Shown here: one piece after another, positions 17,328 through 25,070 of the stretch
How the letters are laid out: each line of letters begins with the position of its first letter
How positions within the stretch are numbered: position 1 is the stretch's first letter
Assembly (NCBI RefSeq): GCF_004791025.1
Contig: NZ_SRUO01000004.1
Location: 434,001-498,000 of the forward strand
From: Mesorhizobium sp. M4B.F.Ca.ET.203.01.1.1
Lineage (GTDB): Bacteria > Pseudomonadota > Alphaproteobacteria > Rhizobiales > Rhizobiaceae
DNA length: 64,000 bases
Reading direction: 5' to 3'
Notes under the pieces: model-generated
Databases searched by the model: none
What the model saw: the letters and a program-made list of their open reading frames with translations, nothing else
Told to the model about the DNA's origin: nothing
Made by a program: the position numbers and the translations under genes

Positions 17328-18464
17328 CTACTCCGTCGCCGCCAGGCCGAGCGTGGCGGCAAAGGCGGTGAATTTCTTCGCTTCCTCGCTGTCGGCGCCA
17401 AAGGCGGCAATGGCGCGGCCGAGCGCATCGCGCGCCTGGTCGGCCTTGCCCAGCACCGCATAGGAACGAATGAGCCGCATCCATCCTTCCACATCGCGCG
17501 GGTTTTGCTTGAGCTTTTCGTCGAGGCTGGCGACCATGGTCTCGATCATCGCTTGCCTGTCCTGGGGCGACATCTGCTGCGCGGCGTCCACGGCTTGCGC
17601 ATCCGGGCCGTTGGCGGGTGCGCCCGCCGCAGCGGACTTGCTTGCCGTGTCGGCCAGCGCCTGCTCGACCGCGCCGCGCCACGGAGAGTCCGGCGGCAGC
17701 GCGGCCAGCATCTTTTGCCAGGCCGCCGTCGCCTCGCCGGTGCGGCCCTCCTGCGCCAAGCCCATCGCCAGATAGAAGCTCGCCTTCGCATTGGCGGGGT
17801 CCTGCTTCAGCGCCGCCTCGAAGGCAGCCTGAGCCTCGGCCGACACGATGCCGCCGGCGGCGTTGGCGATCGCCTCGCCGAGACCGGCCTGGCGGGCCGC
17901 GCTGTCGCCGTCGAGGCGGATGGCGTTGCGGTAGGCGCTGACCGCGTCGGAATAGCGCTGCAGCCGCAGATAGACCGGCGCCAGCACGTCCCAGCCCCTG
18001 CCATCGGACGGGTTGGCGGCAAGATGCGCCTCGGCGCGCGCCACCAGTTCGTCGACCGAGGAGTCGGCGGGGTTCTTGGCGAGCCTCTCCGTCAGAGGCT
18101 GCGACGGCAGGTCGGGCGAGCCGAGCTTGATATAGAGGCCCCAGCTGACCAGTGGCACCGCCAGCACGGCCGCCGTCGCGACCAGCCTGGTCGCCATGGA
18201 TGACCGCCGGGCGGCCGGGCCGGACTGACCAGCAGCGCCCAGGCGCAGGATGCGACGACCGATTTCGGCGCGCGCTTCCTCAGCCTCCGCCGGCTGGATC
18301 AGGCCACGCGCCACGTCGCGGTCGAGTTCCGACAACTGGTCGCGATAGACTTCGAGGTCATGCTCGCCGGCGCTGGACGCGCCCTTGGTGCCGCCGGCCA
18401 GCGGCAGCAGCACCGCCAGGCTGGCGCCCAGCGTGAGGATCGCGGCTATGACCCAGAACAGCAT
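17328..18464 (-). CDS. cycH: Cytochrome c biogenesis protein CcmI/CycH
   Basis: This 378-residue apocytochrome-binding component of the haem lyase complex has two N-terminal membrane helices ([20 protein letters not shown] and a second near residues 95-115) flanking a cytoplasmic leucine-zipper-like helix ([18 protein letters not shown]). A periplasmic TPR domain with repeated [21 protein letters not shown] units follows and binds the C-terminus of apocytochrome. The ATG at 18464 has GGAAGA 8 nt upstream; the 15-residue upstream extension lacks support. It is the first gene of cycHJKL. Confidence 0.95.
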   Translation of the reverse strand: MLFWVIAAILTLGASLAVLLPLAGGTKGASSAGEHDLEVYRDQLSELDRDVARGLIQPAEAEEARAEIGRRILRLGAAGQSGPAARRSSMATRLVATAAVLAVPLVSWGLYIKLGSPDLPSQPLTERLAKNPADSSVDELVARAEAHLAANPSDGRGWDVLAPVYLRLQRYSDAVSAYRNAIRLDGDSAARQAGLGEAIANAAGGIVSAEAQAAFEAALKQDPANAKASFYLAMGLAQEGRTGEATAAWQKMLAALPPDSPWRGAVEQALADTASKSAAAGAPANGPDAQAVDAAQQMSPQDRQAMIETMVASLDEKLKQNPRDVEGWMRLIRSYAVLGKADQARDALGRAIAAFGADSEEAKKFTAFAATLGLAATE

Positions 18465-18589
18465 GGTTCTTCCAATAACGGCAGAGCCCTGCCCTGCCAA
18501 CACAGGCACGCTGCGACGCTTTGACGGCCAAGCGTCCGCCCGTCATTGATCGACGTCAACCCGACAAGCCTCTGGCCGGTTTCTTCTTG

Positions 18590-18638
18590 ATGCATGTCGT
18601 TGTCCCAAAACCGCTTCACACTTTTGGGCGACATGCAT
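18590..18638. repeat. 49-bp two-stem intergenic palindrome (copy A)
   Basis: Outer arms ATGCATGTCG (18590-18599) and CGACATGCAT (18629-18638) and inner arms CCCAAAA / TTTTGGG enclose the loop CCGCTTCACAC. A second element with the same plan is at 24538-24582. It lies between the lipoprotein gene and cycH on the minus strand. This is a dispersed small element of a type common between rhizobial genes. Confidence 0.75.
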
Positions 18639-18641
18639 TGG

Positions 18642-19079
18642 TCAGGTCAGCGGCGTCCAGCTGCCGTCGCCGTTGCGGCAGGCGGTACCGCGCGCGGTGG
18701 CGCTGGCGGTGCCGGTGAAGACCGTATGGGTGTACTGCCGGCAGTCCTGCGAACCCACCCTATACGGCTGAGCTGCGACGACTTCGCCGGAATGGCCCGT
18801 GCTGTCGCCCTTCCAGGTCACCTTCTGGCCGCTCGCCGTGTATTCGAGCGCCTTGTATTCGGCTTCCAGCGCCTTGCGCTTGTCGGTGTCGTCGAGGCCG
18901 GAGCCGATCGATCCGCCGACAAGGCCGCCGTGCATGGCCGAAATGATCGTGGTGGCCACCTTGCCGCCGGCCGGCGGCGTAGCGGCCGGCGTGACGCCGG
19001 CGTCCGGGCCGCCCCGGCTCAGCGTCGTGCAGCCGGAAACGGCCAGCAGTGCGGAAACGAGCGCGACGCGAATCTTCAT
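18642..19079 (-). CDS. Small lipoprotein, 17-kDa surface-antigen-like
   Basis: This 145-residue predicted lipoprotein has signal MKIRVALVSALLAVSG followed by Cys17, an acceptable lipobox. A glycine-rich segment (AMHGGLVGGSIGSGLD) of the 17-kDa surface antigen / glycine-zipper type and a C-terminal domain with two cysteines (QDCRQYTHTV, ACRNGDGSW) like RT0821/Lpp0805 proteins follow. It probably sits at the periplasmic face of an envelope membrane. The gene lies between feuQ (start of this gene 176 nt after the feuQ stop) and cycH. I infer an envelope role; no enzymatic motif is visible. The ATG at 19079 is the only start that gives a lipobox. Confidence 0.8.
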   Translation of the reverse strand: MKIRVALVSALLAVSGCTTLSRGGPDAGVTPAATPPAGGKVATTIISAMHGGLVGGSIGSGLDDTDKRKALEAEYKALEYTASGQKVTWKGDSTGHSGEVVAAQPYRVGSQDCRQYTHTVFTGTASATARGTACRNGDGSWTPLT

Positions 19080-19254
19080 GCCAACAACCGGTTTTCTCGA
19101 GCAGGATGTGCTGGGGGCGGCGCCATCGGGAAAGTTGGCGTGGCCATAGTGTTGATGTTTGTCGGAAATTTGGCCGCGGCCGCCGACATCGGGAGCAATC
19201 GACGTGGCGCATACCATGCTCCGCCCATCGATGTCGACCGGCCCGGGCAAGGCA

Positions 19255-20676
19255 TCACTGAAGGCTCCGCAACCGCACCACCGCCTTCAAGCCGCCCGTG
19301 GCGGAGCGTTCCAGCGCCAGCACGCCGCCATATTCGTTGACGAGGTCGGCGACAATGGCGAGGCCGAGCCCGGTGCCGGGCTTGGTTTCGTCGAGGCGCC
19401 GGCCCCGCTTCAGCGCCTCGCGCGCCTTGTCCTCGGGAATGCCCGGGCCGTCATCCTCGATCGATATCTCGAACAGGCCGACGCCGGGAACCGGCGCCAC
19501 CGAGACGGCGACCGCACCCTTCGCCCATTTCAGGGCGTTGTCGAGGAGGTTGCCCAGCAGTTCCTCCAGATCCTCGCGCTCACCGCCGAAGATGATCTCG
19601 GCCGCCGGCAGCGACAGTGTAAGCTTGATCTCCGGCTTGAGCTTCTGCAGCACCCGCACCATGCGCTGCACCAGCGGCGTGACCGGCGTGCGGTAGACTA
19701 CGCTGTCGCGCTGGGCGGCGACGCGCGCCCGCTGCAGATAGTGGTCGACCTGCTTCTGCATCGAGGCGGCCTGTTCGGCGATGAGCTGGCCCTTGGCGCC
19801 GCCGAGCGCCCGGCCCTCGTTGAGCAGCACCGCGAGCGGCGTCTTCAGCGAATGGGCGAGGTTGCCGACCTGCGTGCGCGAACGCTCGACGATGCGCTTG
19901 TTGTTCTCGATCAGCGCGTTGGTTTCGTTGGCAAGCGGCTCGATCTCGGCCGGGAAGCGGCCGTCGAGCCGCTGCGCAGTGCCCTCGCGCACCATGGCCA
20001 GCGCGTTGCGGACACGGCGCAGCGGCTGCAGGCCGATCAGGATGGCAATGGCGTTGATGGCTATCATGCCGACGCCGAACAGCGACAGATAGGTGAGCAG
20101 GCGGCGCTGGAAGGTAGCGATCTCCTGTTCCAGCTCGGTCTGATTGCCCATGACGCGGAAGCGCGCGGCGCGGTTCTTGGCGTCGAGGACGAATTCGCTC
20201 TCGAACACTTCAAGCTCCTCGCCCTTGATGCCTTCGGCCGAGTAGCTGCGCTGGAAGTTCGCGTTAAAGGGAACCTCGGCGACGGAAGGCGACAGGACCG
20301 ACGTCGTCATCGAGGAGGAGTGGATCTCGCCGTGGACGCCCTCGGAGGCCGGCTCCACGGACCAGTACCAGCCGGAATTCGGTTCGGAAAAGCGCAGGTC
20401 GCCAAGATCCGGCGCGCCGGTGAGCGCCCCGTTGTCGGAAATGCCGACCGACCCGATCAGGTTGAACAGATGCGCCGACAGCAAGCTGTCGAAGCCGCGC
20501 TCGCTCGCCTGACGGTAAAGCGTTGTGATCAGGGTGAAGATGACGACCAGCGTCAGGATCGCCCAGAGGGTCGAGAACGCAATGACGCGGAAGGCCAGCG
20601 AGCGCGGCCAGAGCCGCGCCGCGAAAGGCTTCCTTGCGATTGTAGCGAGCGGTTCCGCCTTACGCCTCCGGCTCAC
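19255..20676 (-). CDS. feuQ: FeuQ sensor histidine kinase
   Basis: This 473-residue inner-membrane kinase phosphorylates FeuP. A membrane helix (about residues 30-50), a periplasmic domain of about 130 residues and a second helix (LLTYLSLFGVGMIAINAIAIL) precede HAMP. The HisKA box carries His275 (NLAHSLKTPLAVLLNEGR), and the HATPase has LGNLLDNALKWA, DDGPGIP and GTGLGLAI. The start is a GTG at 20676 inside the end of feuP (17-nt overlap), so the pair is co-translated. Naming rests on gene order: in Rhizobium leguminosarum feuPQ adjoin cycHJKL, exactly as here. In Sinorhizobium FeuPQ is needed for cyclic glucan export and is held down by FeuN (literature). Confidence 0.9.
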   Translation of the reverse strand: MSRRRKAEPLATIARKPFAARLWPRSLAFRVIAFSTLWAILTLVVIFTLITTLYRQASERGFDSLLSAHLFNLIGSVGISDNGALTGAPDLGDLRFSEPNSGWYWSVEPASEGVHGEIHSSSMTTSVLSPSVAEVPFNANFQRSYSAEGIKGEELEVFESEFVLDAKNRAARFRVMGNQTELEQEIATFQRRLLTYLSLFGVGMIAINAIAILIGLQPLRRVRNALAMVREGTAQRLDGRFPAEIEPLANETNALIENNKRIVERSRTQVGNLAHSLKTPLAVLLNEGRALGGAKGQLIAEQAASMQKQVDHYLQRARVAAQRDSVVYRTPVTPLVQRMVRVLQKLKPEIKLTLSLPAAEIIFGGEREDLEELLGNLLDNALKWAKGAVAVSVAPVPGVGLFEISIEDDGPGIPEDKAREALKRGRRLDETKPGTGLGLAIVADLVNEYGGVLALERSATGGLKAVVRLRSLQ

Positions 20677-21325
20677 GCATGCGGTAGCCCATGCCGCGCA
20701 CGGTTTCGATCATGTCGATGCCCATCTTCTTGCGCAGCCTGCCGACGAAGACTTCGATGGTGTTGGAATCGCGATCGAAATCCTGGTCATAGAGGTGTTC
20801 GACCAGTTCGGTGCGCGATACCACCTCGCCCATATGGTGCATGAGATAGGCAAGCAAACGGAATTCGTGCGAGGTCAGCTTCAGCGGCACGCCGTCGACA
20901 TCAGCTTTGGATGCCTTGGTGTCGAGGCGCAGCGGCCCGCAGGTCAGTTCCGACGAGGCATGGCCGGCGGCGCGCCGGATCAGCGCCCTGACCCGCGCCA
21001 GCACCTCCTCGATGTGGAAAGGCTTGGTGACATAGTCGTCGGCGCCGGCATCGATGCCGGCCACCTTGTCGCTCCAGCGGTCACGCGCGGTGAGGATCAG
21101 CACCGGCATCTTGCGGCCGCCGCGGCGCCAGCGCTCGACCACGCTGATGCCGTCCATCTGCGGCAGGCCGATATCGAGGACGACGGCGTCGTAAGGCTCG
21201 GTGTCGCCGAGGAAATGCCCCTCCTCGCCGTCGAAGGCGCGGTCGACGACATAGCCGGCGTCGACCAGCGCGTCCGACACCTGCCGGTTGAGATCCTTGT
21301 CATCTTCGACGACGAGCACACGCAT
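20660..21325 (-). CDS. feuP: FeuP response regulator (OmpR family)
   Basis: This 221-residue regulator has a receiver domain with VVEDD, phospho-acceptor Asp51 (AVVLDIGLP) and the Lys in VTKPF, and an OmpR-type winged helix (LTSHEFRLLAYLMHHMGEVVSRTELVEHLYDQDFDRDSN; recognition helix NTIEVFVGRLRKKMG). I chose the ATG at 21325; an in-frame TTG 12 nt upstream lies too close to AAGAGG to be useful. It is followed by feuQ with a 17-nt overlap and preceded by the feuN candidate 70 nt away. Target genes are not visible here. Confidence 0.92.
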   Translation of the reverse strand: MRVLVVEDDKDLNRQVSDALVDAGYVVDRAFDGEEGHFLGDTEPYDAVVLDIGLPQMDGISVVERWRRGGRKMPVLILTARDRWSDKVAGIDAGADDYVTKPFHIEEVLARVRALIRRAAGHASSELTCGPLRLDTKASKADVDGVPLKLTSHEFRLLAYLMHHMGEVVSRTELVEHLYDQDFDRDSNTIEVFVGRLRKKMGIDMIETVRGMGYRMREPEA

Positions 21326-21395
21326 GCCGGAGTTCAAACCTCTTGACGTTCAGGGCGGATATACAGCGATTCCAATAGTTTGGGAAACTTCGATA

Positions 21396-21695
21396 TCAAT
21401 TCAGCGGAACGACGATCTCGGTGCGGCGCGGGCGCTGCCCATCCTTGCCGGGCACCAGCACGACGATGACGCAGACCGCCTGGCCGCCACGCGTCGCCTG
21501 CGAGGCCTTGGCCAGCGTGCCGCCATTCTGCGCCGCCACCTGCTGGCCGATCGCGTAGCAGTCCGATGCGGCGACCACGAACGGCTGCGTGTCGTCAGGC
21601 GCGATGGCCGGAGCCGACATTGCCTGCGACGCGAGCAGGCCCGTCGCTGCGAGCGCCAGTGTCGCGGTTCGGAGATGGGAGCGAAACGTATTCAT
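21396..21695 (-). CDS. feuN: Small periplasmic protein, FeuN candidate
   Basis: This 99-residue protein has a clear signal peptide ([22 protein letters not shown]) and a mature part of about 70 residues with two cysteines (ASDCYAIG and QAVCVIVV) that could form a disulfide. It ends in a basic beta-rich tail RRTEIVVPLN. It has the PepSY-like pattern QQVAAQNGGTLAKAS followed by a beta strand. It lies directly upstream of feuP on the same strand, the position of S. meliloti feuN, which encodes a small periplasmic inhibitor of FeuQ signalling. The name rests on position, size and export; similarity to FeuN was not tested. Confidence 0.72.
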   Translation of the reverse strand: MNTFRSHLRTATLALAATGLLASQAMSAPAIAPDDTQPFVVAASDCYAIGQQVAAQNGGTLAKASQATRGGQAVCVIVVLVPGKDGQRPRRTEIVVPLN

Positions 21696-21920
21696 GGCAG
21701 GCGTTGTAACGCATCGGTGCTGAACGTGAAATGAACGGTGAACGCCCGAAAAACCATGCCCGCAACACCCCCTGAAACGCAACTGCGATCGCGCCGTTCC
21801 CCTCAGGCCCGACCCCAGACTCATAACCGGAAAACGGCGGTGGCGGCTAATGGTTTCGTTGCAGACCTTTCGCCTTGCCCCGGGTAGAGTACGAAGACCC
21901 GATGAGGAGAGTAGCAGGCG

Positions 21921-22307
21921 ATGGGACGCGAGGAACTTGCCGAACTTTACCGTGGCTACATCGCGTGTCTCAACGCCCAGGACTGGGCCAATCTCGGCCG
22001 GTTCGTCGGCGAGGCGGTGCAGTACAATGGCGAAACGGTTGGACTGTCGGGCTATCGGCGCATGCTCGAAGGCGATTTCCAGGCCATTCCCGATCTCCGT
22101 TTCAGCATCGAACTCCTGGTTTGCGAGCCGCCGCGCGTGGCTGCCCGCCTGCATTTCGACTGCACACCCAAAGGCAGGTTGTTCGGATTGCCCGTGAACG
22201 GCAAGCGGGTCAGCTTCGCCGAGAACGTGTTTTACGAATTTCGCGACGCGCACATATGCGAGGTCTGGTCGGTCATCGACAAGGCCGAGATCGCGGCTCA
22301 GCTTTAA
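21921..22307 (+). CDS. SnoaL-like / ester-cyclase-family protein
   Basis: This 128-residue cytoplasmic protein has the NTF2-like cone-fold pattern of SnoaL polyketide cyclase relatives. It opens with ELYRGYIACLNAQDWANLGRFV, continues with GLSGYRRMLEGDFQAIPDLRFSIE, and has the late FGLPVNGKRVSFAENVFYEFRDAHICEVWSVID. A GAGGAG ribosome-binding site precedes the ATG. Members of this family have varied roles (cyclases, hydrolases, binding proteins), so no reaction is assigned. It is divergent from feuN, sharing about 225 bp of upstream DNA, and convergent with the DUF3168 gene. Confidence 0.8.
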   Translation: MGREELAELYRGYIACLNAQDWANLGRFVGEAVQYNGETVGLSGYRRMLEGDFQAIPDLRFSIELLVCEPPRVAARLHFDCTPKGRLFGLPVNGKRVSFAENVFYEFRDAHICEVWSVIDKAEIAAQL

Positions 22308-22316
22308 TGCGATCCG

Positions 22317-22724
22317 TCAGGCGTCTTCCCGCGTGACGGCGCGGAAGCGCTGCAGTCCATGATGGACCGCAAGGTCCTCGTCGTAGCGAGCCTCGGCGAA
22401 CTCCAGCGACAGGCGTGTTTGCCCGCGCGGGCCGATGGACAGCGCCGCTCCCGCAAGGCGCGCCTCGATGCGGTTCATGATGAGGCGCGTTTCAGCCTCG
22501 CCATGGGCCTTCGACCAGACATGCAGCGTGACAAGCTGGTCGGCGTCGTTGTCGGCGCCGGTGTCCTGGTCGAACGCGCTGGTGTGGCCGTACGTGACAT
22601 AAGGAAAGGCGGCGTTCTCGGTTGCCCGCTCGAGCAGGCCGGCGCCGCCCAGCAGCGCCGTCAGCTTCGCGTCACTCTTCAATCTCTGGAACAAGGCCTG
22701 CAGCAAATCGTCGGGCGCCGTCAT
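22317..22724 (-). CDS. DUF3168 family protein (phage/GTA tail-completion type), orphan
   Basis: This 135-residue protein matches the DUF3168 pattern: DDLLQALFQRLKSDAKLTALLG, then FPYVTYGHTSAFDQDT, TLHVWSKAHGEAETRLIMNRIEARL and a closing FRAVTRE. DUF3168 proteins belong to the head-tail joining modules of siphophages and gene transfer agents. Here it has no portal, capsid or tail neighbours, so it is either a domesticated or relic gene, or a distant relative with another role. A GGAGA ribosome-binding site lies before the ATG and the frame is intact. Confidence 0.8.
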   Translation of the reverse strand: MTAPDDLLQALFQRLKSDAKLTALLGGAGLLERATENAAFPYVTYGHTSAFDQDTGADNDADQLVTLHVWSKAHGEAETRLIMNRIEARLAGAALSIGPRGQTRLSLEFAEARYDEDLAVHHGLQRFRAVTREDA

Positions 22725-22911
22725 CGTCGTCTCCGCTCGCCAGTCACGCCTTGGACAATCCCTTGCGCCGCCAACAGTCTTCACATGCAGCGTAGCCGCG
22801 TCGCAAGACCCGCGCCAGACCGCATGACACTTCCTGTCCGGATATGACTGGCCTGGCGTCAGGAATGCCTTGTCGCCTTGCGGCAGTTCCGCAAGGCTGG
22901 ACTGATCTCCG

Positions 22912-24465
22912 TCAAGACACCGGCGCAGCGCCGCCCTCCTCGGTGCGTCGGGCGATGAACTCGTCGAGCACGCCGGCCGTGGCGGCGGCCGAAGCCGGGG
23001 GCTGGAAGTCGGCGAGCAGCCGCTTCCAGATGCCGGTAGCGCGCTCGGTGGCACTCTTCGAACCGGCCTGCGTCCAGCTACCGAAGTTCGACCAGTCGGC
23101 GACCAGCGGCTCGTAGAAGGCGGTGCGGTAGCGCGCCATGGTGTGACCGGCGGAGAAGAAATGGCCGCCCGGTTGCACCTCCGCGATGGCCTCGAAGCCG
23201 ATGGAATCCTCGTCGCCGGGTGTCCTCGAGCAAAGCTCGGCGACCGTCTGCAGCGCCTCGATGTCGGTGATCAGCTTCTCGTAGGAGACGCTCAGCCCCC
23301 CTTCCAGCCAGCCGGCGGCGTGGATGCAGACGGTGGCGCCGGCCAGTACCGAGCCCCACAGCGCGAACTGCGTCTCATGCGCGGCCTGAGCGTCGGAAAT
23401 GTTGGCGGCGCTGCCGCCGCCGGAGCGCCAGGGCAGTCCGGTGAAGCGGGCGAGCTGGCCGGCGCCGAGCGTCGCCTTGACGTGCTCCGGCGTGCCGAAG
23501 GCCGGCGCGCCCGACTTCATGTCGACATTGGAGGAGAAGGAGCCATAGACGACCGGCGCCCCGGGTCGCACGATCTGTGCCAGCGTCAGCCCTGCCAGCG
23601 CCTCGGCATGCTGCAGCGTCAGCGCGCCGGCAACGGTGATCGGCGCCATGGCGCCGGCCAGGCAGAAGGGCGTGATGATCGACACCTGGCCGGCCCTGGC
23701 GAAATCGATGATGCCTTGCGCCATCGGGATGTCGAGCTGGCGCGGCGAGTTGGTGTTGATGACGGTGTAGCAATGAGCGCCGGCGCGGAACTCGTCCTCG
23801 GAGAGGCCGCGCGCCAGGCGGACCATCTCGAAACTGTCGTCGACCTGCGGAGTGCCGCGCGCGAAGACGAACGGGAACTTGTCCGAGAGCGTCAGCTGCG
23901 CCCGGTTGACGGCATAGTGACGGAAGCGATTGTCGACATCCTGCGGCTCGATGCTGGGACAAAGCATGTGCAGCACGTCGAAATGCTGGATGAGCTTGGT
24001 CAGTTCCTCGTAGGCGGCCAACGTGCCCGGCCGCCGGCCGCGTTCGAGATCGGTGACGTTGGGCGCGCCGGCCCCGGCGAGGAAGGTCATCGAGCCCAGT
24101 TCGAGCATCAGATCGCGATCGCGCGCGCCGCCATGGGCTTTGATCGAGCGCGGCGCCGAGGCCAGTGCCGCCTCGACCAAGTCGCGGCCGATGCGCACCA
24201 TCTGGCTGTCCTCGTCGACCAGCGCGCCGGCGCCGGCCAAGACATGCCGCGCTTCCGGCAGCAGCACCTTGATGCCGAGTTCCTCCAGCACGCGCAGCGC
24301 CGTGTCGTGGATGGCCGCGACCTGGTCCTCCGAGAAGATCGGCTGCGGCAGGAACGGGTTCTTGAGCGACCGGTAGTCCGGCCGGCGGCTTGACTCGCTG
24401 CCCGCCTCGCCGGTGCGTCCACGCCGGCGTTCGCGCCTCAGATCGCGGGCGACATCTTCAACCAT
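22912..24465 (-). CDS. MttB-family (trimethylamine/betaine-type) methyltransferase
   Basis: This 517-residue protein has the MttB TIM-barrel pattern: HDTALRVLEELGIKVL, a long central region with TVINTNSPRQLDIPMAQGIIDFA and PFCLAGAMAPITVAGAL, and the closing GGHFFSAGHTMARYRTAFYEP. Archaeal MttB uses pyrrolysine; this reads through without an internal amber, so it belongs to the non-pyrrolysine group, whose known members demethylate glycine betaine and other quaternary amines with a corrinoid partner. AGGAGG is 7 nt before the ATG. Upstream on the same strand is a broken dimethylglycine-dehydrogenase-like gene, consistent with a methylated-amine locus. No corrinoid protein is in the window. The substrate is unknown. 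Confidence 0.9.
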   Translation of the reverse strand: MVEDVARDLRRERRRGRTGEAGSESSRRPDYRSLKNPFLPQPIFSEDQVAAIHDTALRVLEELGIKVLLPEARHVLAGAGALVDEDSQMVRIGRDLVEAALASAPRSIKAHGGARDRDLMLELGSMTFLAGAGAPNVTDLERGRRPGTLAAYEELTKLIQHFDVLHMLCPSIEPQDVDNRFRHYAVNRAQLTLSDKFPFVFARGTPQVDDSFEMVRLARGLSEDEFRAGAHCYTVINTNSPRQLDIPMAQGIIDFARAGQVSIITPFCLAGAMAPITVAGALTLQHAEALAGLTLAQIVRPGAPVVYGSFSSNVDMKSGAPAFGTPEHVKATLGAGQLARFTGLPWRSGGGSAANISDAQAAHETQFALWGSVLAGATVCIHAAGWLEGGLSVSYEKLITDIEALQTVAELCSRTPGDEDSIGFEAIAEVQPGGHFFSAGHTMARYRTAFYEPLVADWSNFGSWTQAGSKSATERATGIWKRLLADFQPPASAAATAGVLDEFIARRTEEGGAAPVS

Positions 24466-24537
24466 GTCATATCCTCCTTGGAACAGGATGACTTTTCTTC
24501 GAAGCGTCATCCCGTTCCATCTTATCCTCTTGTTTGG

Positions 24538-24582
24538 GCATGATCTTTTCCGAAAACCGGTTCCCACTTTTCGGGATCATGC
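24538..24582. repeat. 45-bp two-stem intergenic palindrome (copy B)
   Basis: Outer arms GCATGATC / GATCATGC and inner arms CCGAAAA / TTTTCGG surround the loop CCGGTTCCCAC. The plan and 9 of 11 loop bases match the element at 18590-18638. It starts immediately after the stop of the demethylase remnant, in the direction of transcription. Confidence 0.78.
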
Positions 24583-24583
24583 T

Positions 24584-24955
24584 CTATTGCCGCATCGCCT
24601 TGCCGTCGGGGTCGTGGGGTGAGGCAGGGATGACGCGCGCCGGCCGTTCGACGCCGACAATGTGCACCGAAAGCTCCGTCCCCTCCCCGGCGAAATCGTC
24701 GTCCACCAACGCCAGCGCGACGCTCTTGCGAACCGTGTAGCCAAAGCCGCCGGAGGTGACGAAGCCGACGCGCCGACCCTTGTGCCAGACCGGCTCGAAA
24801 CCGCTGGCGTCGGCATCGACGGCATCGATCTCCAGCGTCACGATCCGCCGCGAGACGCCGGCGTCACGTTCCTTCAGCGCCGCGTCACGGCCGATGAAGT
24901 CGCGCTTGGAGACGGCGATGAAACGGTCGAGGCCGGTCTGCCCCGGCGTACGACT
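24584..24955 (-). pseudogene. C-terminal fragment of a dimethylglycine dehydrogenase-like (GcvT-domain) gene
   Basis: About 123 codons remain of what in intact relatives is a protein of roughly 800 residues. The fragment begins mid-domain at GQTGLDRFIAVSKRDFIGRD, a conserved block of the GcvT/folate-binding half of dimethylglycine and sarcosine dehydrogenases. It continues through the GcvT C-terminal barrel (VTSGGFGYTVRKSVALALV) to a normal stop at 24584. An in-frame stop (24956-24958) lies just upstream and there is no plausible start. The FAD-oxidoreductase half is absent. The reading frame is undamaged, so the 5' deletion may be recent. It abuts the upstream region of the TetR gene, where the break occurred. 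Confidence 0.85.
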
Positions 24956-25000
24956 TCACGAGCCTCTCCCTCTCGTTGGAAGCCGTGACCATATACCCAC

Positions 25001-25030
25001 TGTACATATGTGTCTAGACACTTATGTGCA
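25001..25030. promoter_or_regulatory. 30-bp palindromic operator, probably for the adjacent TetR regulator
   Basis: Left half TGTACATATGTGTCT and right half AGACACTTATGTGCA mirror each other at 13 of 15 positions, centred on TCTAGA at 25015/25016. It lies 40 bp before the TetR start, between divergent TetR and demethylase/mttB genes. Size and symmetry fit a TetR dimer-pair site. Confidence 0.75.
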
Positions 25031-25070
25031 GAGCTTGCGCGAGGCAACTGGCCGTGCCACTTGTGTGTCC

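Noticed and set aside
19159..20844. 561-codon open frame antisense to feuQ
   Set aside because: No domain; feuQ and feuP motifs are on the other strand.
25008..25070. Upstream ATG for the TetR gene
   Set aside because: It lies in the palindromic operator and no ribosome site precedes it.
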